Below, in pieces: positions 10,355 to 21,327 of a DNA stretch of 64,000 nucleotides. The stretch is from Melampsora larici-populina 98AG31. Lineage: Eukaryota > Basidiomycota > Pucciniomycetes > Pucciniales > Melampsoraceae. The stretch is taken from assembly GCF_000204055.1 (NCBI RefSeq), contig NW_006768768.1, positions 2,613,882-2,677,881 on the forward strand. Direction: 5' to 3'. Below the pieces are notes generated by a model. That model searched no databases and had not been told where the DNA came from. It saw nothing but the letters and a program-made list of their open reading frames with translations. Every line of letters starts with the position of its first letter. Within the stretch, counting starts at the first letter, position 1. Made by a program: the position numbers and the translations under genes.

Positions 10355-11538
10355 TCAGCTTGTCCTACTCCTTCTAAACTACTGGTATGATTCACCCTCT
10401 GATTACTCAACTCTGCGACTTTAATTTCCAATCCAGCTATTTTTGATTGATAACCACCTCGACCCTTCCCTTTCCTACTAGCTCTACGATCGGGACATGC
10501 GCTGGAGATGTGACCCTGGCCATTGCAGCGGAAGCATAAACCCGCTCGCATACGTCGTGCTCGTTCCTCTTCGGACAATCTAACGTAGGCGGCTGATAAA
10601 TCCATGGCATTGGGGTCTGAGATTCCTGCACTCGTGCTTGGCGTATGGAAGGTTGGGTTGGTCGCGCCGTGTAATTTACTGTCTATCTTGATAGCTAAAT
10701 TAGTGATTTGTTCAATTGACGTGAAATCCTCTTGCGTCATAACCATTGCCACTCTAATCTCCTTTTTCAAACCTTGCTTGTATTGACTAATGAGCGTCGG
10801 AGTTTCCCAGCCAGTAGAAGTTGCGTGAATGTTAAATTCATGGGTATACGCGGCCACGGTGGTCTTCTGCGATAAGTTTCGCAGCGCGCGTTCCGCCTTC
10901 GATTTCTTCTCAGTATCGAAATACATAGCTTTAAAATTTGTAACGAAGCGTTCAAAGGTTACGAGGTGGGCGGTAGCGGGGTCGAATAACTCCTTTGTCA
11001 AGGGTTGCGCCCAACTGCTGGCTGCTCCCGTGAGGTAAGACAGCGAGAAAACCACCTTACTTCGGTCGTCGGGGAAGAGGTAGGGGTGTGCCAGCATATA
11101 GAGCTGGACTTGACTCGCAAAGATCTCTGCGGGTTCGCCTCGAGCGCCGTTGAATTTATCGGGCGTCGAGACTTTGGGGCCCTTCAGGACCGGTTCAGCT
11201 GGTGGTGGCTGTGGCGCAGTGGGTGGTTGAGTGGCTGCAGCAGGTGCAGATGGGCCTCGGGATTCCAACGCCGCTAAACGAGCTTCGGACTGCTGGTATC
11301 TGGCTTCAGCTTGTCCTCGCATCAGGCGTTCTTCAGCCAATGAGGTGGAAAGCTCCGCAAGCTTGCGTTGTATGTCTTCGAGAGAGGTCATGTTGGTGTC
11401 AGACATATCGATCTCGCTACCGGTAAGGCTAGAATCGGCGTCGAGAAAAGGGATCGGAGTTTCACTATCAGAGTCCTCCTCCTCTAAAGGAGCACGGTAA
11501 GATGGAGACGTGGTTGCGTTTGCTAGTCCAGGGATCAC
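10324..11538 (-). CDS. Gag polyprotein of the chromovirus
   Basis: This is the structural capsid/nucleocapsid protein. The open frame runs from about 11538, where the codon is GTG; the first in-frame ATG is at 11406 and would give 360 aa. An acidic, Ser-rich start is followed by a short coiled-coil-like helix, a Pro/Ala-rich linker (about residues 95-120), the retrotransposon gag domain (about 130-290, with LSYLTGAASSWAQP) and one CCHC zinc knuckle (CFRCNGQGHISSAC, about 335-350) followed by a basic stretch. It ends GEAQD-stop at 10324, overlapping the pol frame, which lies in the -1 frame. Confidence 0.9.
   Translation of the reverse strand: MIPGLANATTSPSYRAPLEEEDSDSETPIPFLDADSSLTGSEIDMSDTNMTSLEDIQRKLAELSTSLAEERLMRGQAEARYQQSEARLAALESRGPSAPAAATQPPTAPQPPPAEPVLKGPKVSTPDKFNGARGEPAEIFASQVQLYMLAHPYLFPDDRSKVVFSLSYLTGAASSWAQPLTKELFDPATAHLVTFERFVTNFKAMYFDTEKKSKAERALRNLSQKTTVAAYTHEFNIHATSTGWETPTLISQYKQGLKKEIRVAMVMTQEDFTSIEQITNLAIKIDSKLHGATNPTFHTPSTSAGISDPNAMDLSAAYVRLSEEERARRMRAGLCFRCNGQGHISSACPDRRASRKGKGRGGYQSKIAGLEIKVAELSNQRVNHTSSLEGVGQAETSKNGEAQD
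10342..10348 (-). promoter_or_regulatory. Probable -1 ribosomal frameshift site between gag and pol
   Basis: On the minus strand, gag codons TCA AAA AAT contain the heptamer A AAA AAT, which fits the X XXY YYZ slippery rule. A -1 slip here moves straight into the pol frame, which is closed by a TGA only 9 nt upstream of the heptamer. The site is five codons before the gag stop. A downstream pseudoknot was not assessed. Confidence 0.6.
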
Positions 11539-11817
11539 AGTCGGGATCGACAGAGTTTTTAGTAAGTAAGATAAGGTTCTGGTGGATTCGGTTTCAGCGT
11601 ATGCAGATTAGTTAATAAGGTTTTCGATTTCGAATAGTTTCTTGGGTCTTTTCAACTTTGAATTTCTGAGATCTAGATAAGGTTTTCTAATGAGGTCGAG
11701 ATTCGCTAGTATTCTGAATCTTGAGGTTCGGTTTTCTTTCGATTTAAGTCAATTCTACTTGTTTCTTCTTGGTGATCTATCTATAGTCCTTGAGTCTCGT
11801 CTATAGATCCGACAATA

Positions 11818-12023
11818 TGTTATGGACAGACTTGGGGGTTTTCGGCGACGAGGGTCAAGGGAGTTCTGGTGAGGATTTGTATCTATTACCAGTCTTCCTA
11901 TGTGGATTGTCGGATGAGGGAAAATCTGTACAGGCAATGTATCTACAACTATAAGATGGTTCTCGAGCTTGTGACATGTAATGTGAATATGTCACTCAAG
12001 TGAAATAGAACCAGTTCATAACA
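11818..12023 (-). repeat. 5' LTR of the chromovirus
   Basis: 206 bp, identical to the copy at 5896-6101 on direct reading. It would carry the element's promoter. Confidence 0.92.
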
Positions 12024-12580
12024 ATCTACATGATAATGTGGATTAGATTTCTCTTGGCAATTGACGCCCAGCTGCCGCACAGGCATGAGCAATGGTCACC
12101 ACAGCCATTACATGTAATTCCAACTTCATCAAAACATTATGCTTATCAAGGTGAATGAGAACACAGTGTCTCAAAGATGTGGCCACGTTATCAAGGACCC
12201 TTGTGCTTATGCCCAAGCACCCTTTTTGCCAATGTGGTACTCCTTATCCTCAGTCAAGCATGTGTTGTATCATGCACTTTGAATTGCTATAAAGACAAAA
12301 GACATCAATCTGATTCCATGCTAATATGACCTTGACCCATTCTCATCTGTCTCTTTTGCTGTAGTGACAATTGACCACAAATTCAATAGGCAAGAAGGTC
12401 TTGTCTCTTTCACTATCAAAAGCTTTGTATTGACATCCTCATGAATCCATGCATTGCTCATACTATCACCATCACACAAAGGAGTCAGAGTGATATTGAA
12501 GTCTATGATATCTACATATCTATTTGTACACAAGAATTTTTACTCTATTTGCCATCTCTCCCTCATCCCATCATGTTCTG
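12024..12580. other. Non-coding stretch between the retrotransposon and the 874-aa secreted protein gene
   Basis: No gene is supported. It contains the 3' flank of the gene that ends at 12581. Confidence 0.45.
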
Positions 12581-15500
12581 TCAGTGCCAGCACCAATCAC
12601 CGTGCCGTGTGAAGGACCTCTCTTTGGGAGGAATAGCTCTGGTGAAAAACTGGTAAGTACTATAATCGGTGGTATCAGAAAGGGCATCATCGTAAAATGT
12701 CTTGAAGAACCCGCTGGGATCTTTTCTTGCCAAGTACCTTAAAACACCAACAAATTCAGTATCAAGACCTCTAGGCATATGCGCAAATGCTTGACTTTGT
12801 ATCAAAGCAAAAGACTCTCTAGCCAAGTCTACAATTTTCACATGATAAGCACCTGCCTCTAATCGGTTCCATTGAGTCTCAAACCAAAGTTGAGGAAGTC
12901 TCTCCATGAAATTTGAATATTGCTGTAGGAAGAAAGGTGTTGGATCACCCACTTTGTCACTGGACTGACGCTTTTTAGCTTTTATGATCATATTCAAGCT
13001 TATTGTGTCAATTCCCCTTTTTTGATGCTCCTCAATCTCTGTTGAAGAATGCAAAGAGAATGAGTTTTGCGATCAAGTATAAACGAGTACTAGTTAACTC
13101 TGCTCACCTTCTGTCATACCAGACACAAAATCCAATTGTTGTTTGAAGGACATGTGCTCATCACTTCTCTCAGCGTTTCTAGCCTTACTCCTCAGTAACT
13201 TGAGATATTCCAAAAGGGATTTTTCCGATCCATTTTTGCTTCCAGAGCTGGAACTTTTGAACATGATTGTCATTGGGTCTTCTTCGATTTCTGAGCGTGT
13301 CAGGTGCCACGCAAAATAATTACGGGACACAAGGCTGTTGAGGATTTCTACTGAAGCCTTTTCTTCCGGGGTTAGTATTTTGCTCATTGACTCCTTTTTG
13401 GAAAGCTCTTTGAGATTCTCCAGAACGGAATGGACCACTTTTGACACTCTTCCTTCAGAAGCTTTCAGATGGTCCTCTGATGATCCCTCCGAACTGTATC
13501 CTCTAAGACTACGATCTGGTTTAGCTCCGTTCAAATCCTCCTCTGTTAACTTTGAGACGCTGTCTAACACTTCCTCAAAACTTTTCTCAGAGTGTAATGA
13601 TGCCGGGATTGAAAGTTTGATATCACCTACAGCGTTAAAACACACCTGAGTAACAGTTTCTGGCGGATCAATTTAATGGGAACTGACTTACCGTATAGAG
13701 TTTGAGGCATGTCTATTTTTCAAACAGAAGATATTCCAAAGACAAAGCGTAATGACGGTTGGAAGTCAGCTTATAACTCAATATTATGGTGGATGTTTAC
13801 ATGATATGGTTTTACCTTTCTTTCTTGAAGTTGAGATATCTTGGGACACCACGCTATAGCACTTGGACTCCCATTCTGATTCATGAAAATACACATGGAT
13901 CAGTAACATATCAAAAAAGTTCATGCATACAATTTGCAACTTCAACAAAAGAGTCAAGTCATTCAAACAGGACTATACCTTTGGTCAATGAATCTTGCTC
14001 TCTTTTATCCAAGTGAGCTTTCAAGTTAAAGTCTTTCAACAATTTCATCCCCGTAACATCGCGATGGCTCAATCCCTCCTTAGAGAGCACATGCATATAC
14101 AAAGATTGTTGCACAGTACTATCTTCAAGTACGTTGATGAGCCATTTTGAGTTAATAGTAGTTCTCAAGTCAAACCTATAGATGTGATTGAGAGTTTGAT
14201 ATACTAATCGAACCGTTTGAGATACCTTGCCATCGTTGATGTCTCTTGTCACTGACTGACGGAAAATATCTCGTATTCTATTGATGACAGGAAGAATGTC
14301 TTCATAATAACCTCTGTCCATTGAAGGCCAGCTTGTCCACATCTTGAGACGAGAAAATCCATCTATGAGTCTCAAGATGTCACTTTCCAGCGCTTTTGGT
14401 ATTTCTCTCTTATCGATTGCCTCCCGGAACGCTCGAAGATGACCGCGTCTCTCATTGGTCTCAGTCCATTCTTGATATGAATGGTCGAATTTAACATTAG
14501 TAGCTGCTATTGACTGATTGCAATGATGAAATCTTTACAAAACGACAGAAGCTTACCAAAGTGAAGTTGTTCCAAGAAATTGTTATATCGCCCAGGATAT
14601 AAATCTGGTTTTTCTTCTCCAAATTCTTCTTCAGAGTCAGAGTGAAGTAGGCCACGCCAGATACCTTCTGTTTTAAATTCTGCCTCAGAATCAATCAACG
14701 CACACCACATCTTTTCTACCTCTTCATCGGATAATGACTCAAAGATATGTTCAAAAAAGTAATCTTTAGCATTGGCGTTCACATAACCCAGGCACTTCAT
14801 TAATTGAAGATCAAAGGTCATAAAACCTGTGTTGTATCCAATCTTTGATTCTTTTTGCATAGAGATAATGATCCTTGAAACCCATGACTTTGCACTTTCT
14901 GTATCTTCACTCGATGTCTCTTCCCATTTGGTAACATCCTTGATTTTGGCAAATCTCTCAATCAATTCTTTTACTTCTTCCAGTCTATCATCATCTCGAA
15001 GCATTGAGTTTGGAATGAAGGACTTTAGCTCATTGATCATGTTGGCCTTGATAGCTTGCGCTTCTTTCTGGATCAAATCGCCTGATCACAATACACCAGT
15101 CAGTTTACGCGAGTGTCATACCTGTAGTTTGATGGAATGACTCACCATTAAGAACTTTGTAAAACATGATTTGGGTAGTAAAATCACCTCATGAAAATGA
15201 TCAGCCTGATCATCTGGTGATATGTGATAGGGAAAAAATTACACTTCTGTAGTGAATGATCACTCACCAATATCCGTGGCCAAATTTGTGTCTGAGAAGA
15301 TCCAATGCCAAGTTCCAGAACGCAGGACTATGAGTTCTTTGACCAATCTGTCAACCGTCTAGAGAGACAACGTCCACTCACCTGCAGAAAAATATAGGTC
15401 GTCGTGTACCTTTGCAAAGCGCCGTGGAGATCTACCAAGGGGCCGTCTGGGCCAATTCTCCGCACTTTTCATCACAAGTAAGGAAGATGGAGATGGCGGA

Positions 15501-15793
15501 TCGGACAGATGTATAGCTTCAGCATCGTTGTGATGGACGTCGCCCTTGTAAACATAATTTTCTGTGTACAGTTTACGATCTCCGAGTACGATAGCTTTCT
15601 TGTCTTGTAATTGTACTTTGGGTGGTGTACCAACCAGGTTGTGCGCATTGTGAGTTCCGAACATCAACTCATTATTGGATGAACTATGTACTCTGGGGCT
15701 CAAATATATTGCGTTGTCTACTACTTCTAAAGGCTTGGATGCTATGCCTTGTAGCAGGCTACAAAGAAGCACCCATGCAAGGAACTGCTTCAT
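12581..15793 (-). CDS. Predicted secreted protein, 874 aa, unknown family (effector-like candidate)
   Basis: Nine exons on the minus strand: 15793-15382, 15327-15268, 15187-15146, 15081-14557, 14506-13979, 13875-13816, 13712-13692, 13626-13108 and 13038-12581. They total 2625 nt with no internal stop. The ATG at 15793 starts a clear signal peptide (MKQFLAWVLLCSLLQGIAS). The mature protein is hydrophilic, mostly helical in appearance and acidic in parts, with no transmembrane segment and few cysteines. I recognise no domain. All eight introns are phase 1, so every internal exon is a multiple of three; three internal exons are of similar size (525, 528 and 519 nt). A short motif recurs in two exons (YNNFLEQL and YSNFMERL). 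A secreted, lineage-specific protein in a rust would be an effector candidate, but that is inference. Confidence 0.75.
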
Positions 15794-15874
15794 GGTAATG
15801 TCACGTAACTTGGTAGGAGGAAGGTGGTTTTTTGAAAAAGGGTCAATTCTGAGTCCTCGGCGTAAGGAAGCGAA

Positions 15875-16700
15875 ATATCAGAAGTTGTAGTGAGGTTGAG
15901 TGACAGAGAAGATACTCTTCTAGATGATGGTTATCAATATCTCGAGCGAGTGCGATTGTGATTGTCCGGGCCTGCAAAACCATTCGACCGAATTATATAT
16001 AGTGCAAATGAAATGAAGCACCTCAGACCAAGATGTGCTGCGGCGAGGATTATCAACTGCTCATCGGCTGTGCCACTGACTTAAGTAAGTCCCTACTGCA
16101 GGCTCCGACCTGCCGCTGGTGGGGATTGTGTTAAGCTAGGCTGTGCCATAGATATGTACATAACATACTTTGAGGGGCATCTTAGTCAGGTCATGATTGC
16201 TGCTGATTGCTGGTATGGGATCTTCTTGGCGTTCACCAAAGATAAGAACAGAACCTGAAGCTGACTTGGCTTAAGTCCCCTCACTTCCCGAGGAAAGGAG
16301 CTCCGCAAGGTTTACGTACTTCGGAGCTTGTTGGGGTTTACCCCGAGAACCGAGTCTAACTTACCGCATGTGAGTGCCTGTGGCGTCCCCGGAAAGAGAA
16401 AGATCTGAAGTCTTGAGTGAGGTTGAGTGACAGGGACAAGATCCTTTCGTATGATAGACATCAACATCCCGAGAATTTGCGATTATTCAAGATCAGCCAG
16501 TGTCAAACCCATCCGACAGAATCATATCAAACGATGAACCTCGGAGCAAATTGTGTCGCAGGGAGAATAATTAACTGCTCAGCAGCTCTGCCATAGCACA
16601 TAAGATATGATACCAGATCATCATTCTTGATTTCGGACTGTTTTCGCGTTCATCAAACATAAGACCAACAAGTCCCCTCAGTGCGCAGGTAGACAACACA
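15875..16700. repeat. Diverged tandem duplication of the promoter region of the secreted protein gene
   Basis: About 15878-16300 and 16405-16700 match in the same order. Shared blocks are GTGAGGTTGAGTGACAG (15889 and 16418), the CTCGAGCGAG / CCCGAGAATT region, ATTATCAACTGCTCA (16051) with AATTAACTGCTCA (16568), GCGTTCACCAAAGATAAGA with GCGTTCATCAAACATAAGA, and AAGTCCCCTCA. The second copy carries no open gene. It looks like the relic of a tandemly duplicated gene start. Confidence 0.6.
15994..16001 (-). promoter_or_regulatory. TATA box of the 874-aa secreted protein gene
   Basis: TATATATA lies about 200 bp upstream of the ATG at 15793 on the minus strand. The surrounding sequence is part of a diverged tandem duplication; the duplicate has ATCATATC at the corresponding place. 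Confidence 0.45.
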
Positions 16701-17686
16701 GCAAGGCTCATTGTCTCTGAGGGACGCCGCGGTTCGGAGTTCGCCTTACCTCCTCTGTTTGTTCCGTTTCACTCCCGGGCACTGAGAGGACTTCGTCAAG
16801 TTACATCATGAAGGAACTCTCGATTCGAGTTTCGTATGTTAGGTTCGTCCGCGCGCGCCTCCTTGTGGCAGTGGTGAGCGTGGACACTCAGTGGATACAG
16901 AAACAGCGGGGGTGGAATGTTCAAACTGAGTGGGAAAATCTTGAAGATGACTTAGCAGGGTTCTTCCTCGGTGCGATTTGTATTGGTGTATGATGAGCAA
17001 TGCAGTGAATGATTCTTGAAATCACTATACTTACAACGCAACTGGTATTTGCATATCTTGGTCACTGGTTTTCTTGCATGTGGTATACACCCACGTTAGA
17101 ACTGTTTTCTTCAAGCAGATGAGTAGTCTAGATAAGCAGACCAATTTTAGGTATGAAGACAATATGGCAGGCACGTAAATTCGAGGTTTTTGTTCAACTG
17201 ATACTTGTGATATAGCACAGAGAGCGAGGATGTTGAGAATAGATAATCGAGAATATAAACAAGTGAGTCAGATACCCAAAGAGCCTTATTATCTACACAA
17301 AAGTGTTGACCAAAACAGGCTGGTATAATTTCTTTAGGCTTCGTAGCTTGATTGGCTATTAAAACAGAGATGAATCCTCTGCCTCTCGAAGTGCAATGCG
17401 ATCGCATGAGATCTGGTGGGCCTAGGATATACACCGTGATAATTTTATTACATTGGAGCTTGACAAAGCTTGACGGAGGTATCCTTGAATCAACATCGTA
17501 TATCATAGATGTCATGTGAATAGAATCAGTTGGGACCTCCAGCGGCAGTAGTTGAAGGATAAGTCGACTGAAGACCATGCTGTCCAGTAGCTTCACCAAT
17601 CTTTCGAGACACATAGGGGCCTTCTCGGCTATAATCAGGCTATCAAACCAAACTTTGGTATCAGAAACCTGGTCTTCTGAGATGTA
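16700..17686. other. Intergenic stretch
   Basis: Short open frames exist on both strands but none shows a recognisable family, a good start context or conserved splice structure. I cannot support a gene here. Confidence 0.4.
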
Positions 17687-19493
17687 TCAGCTATTGAAGC
17701 CACTGACCTTGCTCATCCAAAGTTTGGATGCACTAGCGTCATTGAAGACTAACTTGGCCACAATTGCGCCTCCTAAGAACCCCAAGAGCTCGGGTCTAGA
17801 TTTGAACTCGGAAAAATATTCCGGTACTTTTGCCGGTTTTGATCCTAATGCCTTAGATAGAACCTCCGCCAGGCCTAGATCAAGACCAAGGATATGTAAT
17901 GCGAAATCGTTAGATGCCACACGCTGGTGAGAGTACGGAGATGTTAAGGATCATGAATACCTTCAGTACGACACGTGATACCACCTTGGCCAGTGAGAAC
18001 AAGGTGTTCAGATACCTCTCGACGTTGGTTTTGACCACCGTCAATCTTCCGCAATGCGGTCTGAGCAGCTGCGATGATGCCATCACCAGCATCTTCAATC
18101 ACTTCAGGTGTATATCGACTCGCATAAGCTTCGAGTCCATGTTGAGCAAAGGTTGATGGAATGAGACTGAGGACTGATGGCGAGAAGAGTGGTTCGGCGT
18201 GCCTGTGTCGGAATTTGCCTATCCTCAACTCGGCGGCAGTGAATTCGTTGGGAATTTGGATGGTACCAAAGTCGGTCGGAAGACGTGTAGGGCTACTCGC
18301 AGTATCCGAGGTAGGTACGGAGACGATGATGGTATCTGACTCTTTCAAGAGTTCAGCCTCGAGTTTTTTTGTTGATGTGGCAGTGCCTCGTCGGCTGTGA
18401 AGAGAGCCTGATGCTGAGGCACCACCAACACTGGTCTGTCGCCCTAAAAGCTTGTCTACTTTGCCACTCACAATCGCCTGAGCCACGTCTGTGATCGCAT
18501 TTTCATCCTCTTCTACTGAGGTATCTGGCAGCGCACTAGCTAGATCGGAGAGTTCAGGTTGAAAGCGGATATGACCATCAGCCTTCAGACTGGTCACAAG
18601 GCTGCGAAGGGCTTGATAAAGCGCTTTGGGAGACTGGTTTTCGGCGCTGGGGCAGAGACGATCGGGTAGAGTTGTGTCATGAGTCAGGAGAAGTGCGATC
18701 AGGTAATTATCGCAATCTACCTCGCCCAGCGGAAAGGAGAGAGAACAGTGACGTAGGAGAACAGAATCGTGAATAAAGGAAAGCAATGTCGAATGTGTCC
18801 CAAGGTCGACGGATATTCCGGATGAATGATTGGATGCGAGTATATGAAGCAAGCCCGAGTCTACCAGAAAAAGAGCTGGAGCTTGAAGATTCTCAAAGAA
18901 GAGTTGAGTGAGCTTATCACGGGTGACATTGGAGATGGAGGGTGGAATGGATAGAAGGATATGTTGAGCAAGTGGTGGATTTGAGAGTTTGAGTGTCGTG
19001 AAGAGCAGGTGTCGACTAGAGTTGAAGATGACAAAGAAAATCAAAGCTTGTAGTCAGTGTCTGATGTCGAAAAGGAGTTGAAAAGTTCATAGACTCAACA
19101 AGAATGCATCAAGTGCTTTCCAATCCACCACCGATTGACCAGTGCCGTCACCACTATCAGTGAATAAGGATCGAGCGACGTATCCAGGTTTGGGTTCGAG
19201 ACTATAGTCAGACCATCTTCGAGTTGGATCAGATGGTTGTAGAGATTCAGGAAGATAGATCTCCGTGGTAGAAGAGTGAGTAGGTGGTAAGATAGCTTCG
19301 GGAGAGAGACCAAGACCAGCTTGAATTGAATGGGAATGAGTTGAGAGGGAGATTATAAGTAAGTTTGCGTCACGAAAGCCAGACTAAGGTTTCGAAGATT
19401 CAAGTAAAAGAATTATAATCAGTAAATCGAAAAAGAAAGCAGATGAAGTACGTGATTCTAGACTGACTGAATGATTGAGGAGTGACTGACCAT
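17687..19493 (-). CDS. ARP9: Actin-related protein, ARP9-like (SWI/SNF or RSC chromatin remodeller subunit)
   Basis: Four exons: 19493-19491 (only the ATG), 19383-19100, 19015-17961 and 17874-17687. They total 1530 nt (509 aa). The N-terminus reads MSGFRDANLLIIS with SIQAGLGL, the first actin-fold strands of the Arp9 group. Then come VVDWKALDAF, HILLSIPPSI, a degenerate nucleotide region (SVDLGTHSTL), a low-complexity acidic/Ser insert (about 220-300), HLVLTGQGGITC where actins have a V(L)TGG motif, RTEGLAEVLSKAL, KVPEYF and the C-terminal VAKLVFNDASASKLWMSK. Known: Arp7/Arp9 pairs bind the HSA helix of the remodelling ATPase and act without strict ATP hydrolysis. The last few residues are uncertain: reading through to 17687, or using the donor GTCAGT after MSK, gives different short tails. 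It is divergent to RPB12. Confidence 0.75.
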
Positions 19494-19904
19494 TTTGTCA
19501 GTTTTCTCTTTCCTTACTGAATCTTGATATTCTTTTGCCAATCACTTGTCTCTTTTCAACGATTTTCAAATCGGTCTGTGGAGTTCTTTGAGTCCTTTTC
19601 TGATGATAATATGTTGATGAATAGAAGCCTGGAAGGTGGATGAGGGTGGTTGTAGTCAAGTCGCGATTGACTTTTGACGCGAATCGATCGATGTTCTACA
19701 AACACCCTACACCCTACCCTAAGTCTAAGTACATAGAGCTAAACATGGAATTTACTCATGCTCTAAATTAAAACTACTTAAGATGAAACAACTTTGGTTT
19801 TTTTCGATTTCTTGTCTTGTTGATTAAATTTTCTTCAGTGGACCTTCATTCCAATATTTACGAGCAACATCACTTTTATAAAACTATCATCTTCAATTTA
19901 AATC
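19494..19904. promoter_or_regulatory. Shared divergent promoter of ARP9-like gene and RPB12
   Basis: The two start codons are 411 bp apart and point away from each other. The interval holds a telobox-like run (ACACCCTACACCCTACCCTAA, bases 19702-19722) and AT-rich tracts. Joint control of a remodeller subunit and an RNA polymerase subunit is plausible but inferred. Confidence 0.4.
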
Positions 19905-20260
19905 ATGTCACAACCTTACCCAACATTCGGCTCAAGCACAGCTGGGTTCCGTGGAGGACCAACTCCAGCTCCTATCACTTATCTTTGCTCGGGTCAGTTA
20001 TCTTGATACTGTCAAATCATTCAGAATAAAACCTAAAACGGAGCATTCATTCATACTATCAGATTGTGGACGTGATAATATCATCAAACCTCGTGAACCA
20101 ATCAGGTGTCAGGAATGTGGTTGTAGAGTGATGTACAAGAAAAGGATCAAAAGAAGTCTGTCGACTTTATCATCTATCTCAATACGTTATTAATACACTC
20201 TTACTTATCATCCCTGATCAATATGACTTTTTTTCAGTGGTTCAATTCGAAGCTCGTTGA
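19905..20260 (+). CDS. RPB12: DNA-directed RNA polymerases I, II and III subunit RPABC4
   Basis: This small zinc-binding subunit is shared by all three nuclear RNA polymerases and stabilises the Rpb3/Rpb10/Rpb11 assembly platform. Exons 19905-19992, 20063-20155 and 20238-20260 total 204 nt (67 aa), close to the family length of about 70. The protein has a short variable N-terminus ([11 protein letters not shown]), then [32 protein letters not shown] and the invariant end MVQFEAR. Two CxxC pairs bind one zinc ion. The ATG codon of MVQFEAR is split across the last intron (A/TG). All residues conserved in the family that I can recall are intact. Confidence 0.95.
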
Positions 20261-21327
20261 TTCTGCAGGCATCCTACTACATACGGATGTCTCCCTTATT
20301 CGTCTAATCACCTTATCAATTCGAAATTGTCACTTTCATCAAGCCTGTCAAACCACTTTACCTTTCATCCAACTTTGACTATCTTGGATGATGAAGCCGA
20401 TGTACAATCAAGCGCATATACAAAAAATGAAATGAAACCTCCATCAGATGACCCGGAATCCAAGATCTCAAGTTATCCTCATAGGCTGATTGCGGCTCTA
20501 CTTTTTGTACCTGAATCTGGATCACCATACCTCTTTGTGTACAGTTTTTGTACACTTCAATCTTCAGCACATATGTTAATGCCTCTCATTCCTTATCCTG
20601 TCATGTACTAAAACTGAACGTTAAATGATGGTTATGATCTGATACCTGCTCCATAACGTGTTACTTGTACACTTTACAGGAATGATCAACTCTCAGACAA
20701 GGGGTCTGGCCCATGGTCAGCCCCGGCCCTCAGCTTAGTATCGCATAGTATGATTTGGGAGCGCACTTCATCTTTGTTGGATCGCATGAGAAGCCAGAAG
20801 GGATAGCGAATGAATCAACATATTCATTGATTGCCTTGAATAAACAAACATTCACTTGTTGGATTGTACTCTTTCCTTCTTTATAATACAACTTGTTCAC
20901 CTATCCTCAATTGAGAAGAACTCGCAAAAATCAACTCAAAATCATGCCATCAAATCTTGATTTATATTCCCTCAAATCAAGAAAATTGTTAGTCATGATC
21001 ACAACTAGCCTGCGCTGCGAGTCGATCGTCTCTGGAAATTGCCCAGGATGAAAAAAGCAATACTCTTCGTATCATTTCAAAGTCGAGGTTGCGACTCGTT
21101 TTCGTCTCTCAACCAAGTGTAACGGGCATCCAGGCAAACATGGAAGACTGTCATGTAAGACCAGCAAGGAAAAAGGCTTTATAAATGATATGATTTTGCA
21201 AAAGAGACAACCAAAGACCCAACAAATGTAACGACCTAAGCGCTATACAAATAAGTTTAACAGACACACGATCAGGAGGAGAGGGTACATAAAATAAAGC
21301 AAGATTTGGATAATTGATAAGGCTAGC
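20261..21327. other. Intergenic stretch, no supported gene
   Basis: It contains the 3' flank of RPB12 and of the secreted protein gene that ends at 21328. Small open frames show no recognisable family. I found no tRNA by eye. Confidence 0.45.

Larger units (their letters stand above)
5896..12023 (-). mobile_element. Full-length Ty3/gypsy chromovirus retrotransposon
   Basis: A 6.1-kb element transcribed right to left. It consists of two 206-bp LTRs (5896-6101 and 11818-12023) that are identical on base-by-base reading and begin TG and end CA, then gag (11538-10324) and pol (10354-6197) in the order protease, reverse transcriptase, RNase H, integrase, chromodomain. A polypurine tract abuts the left (3') LTR. 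The sequence after the right (5') LTR on the minus strand starts TATTGTCGG and does not show the TGG expected of a simple tRNA 3'-end primer site. The flanking 5-mers are cctgc (left) and atcta (right), so no target-site duplication is visible. Identical LTRs and open frames indicate a recent insertion. Confidence 0.93.

Noticed and set aside
6613..11500. Several plus-strand frames inside the retrotransposon
   Set aside because: They are antisense shadows of gag and pol with no motif of their own.
17147..17614. 155-codon minus-strand frame next to the ARP9-like gene
   Set aside because: I tried to join it to ARP9 as a last exon; every acceptor tested gave a stop within a few codons, and it shows no actin motif.
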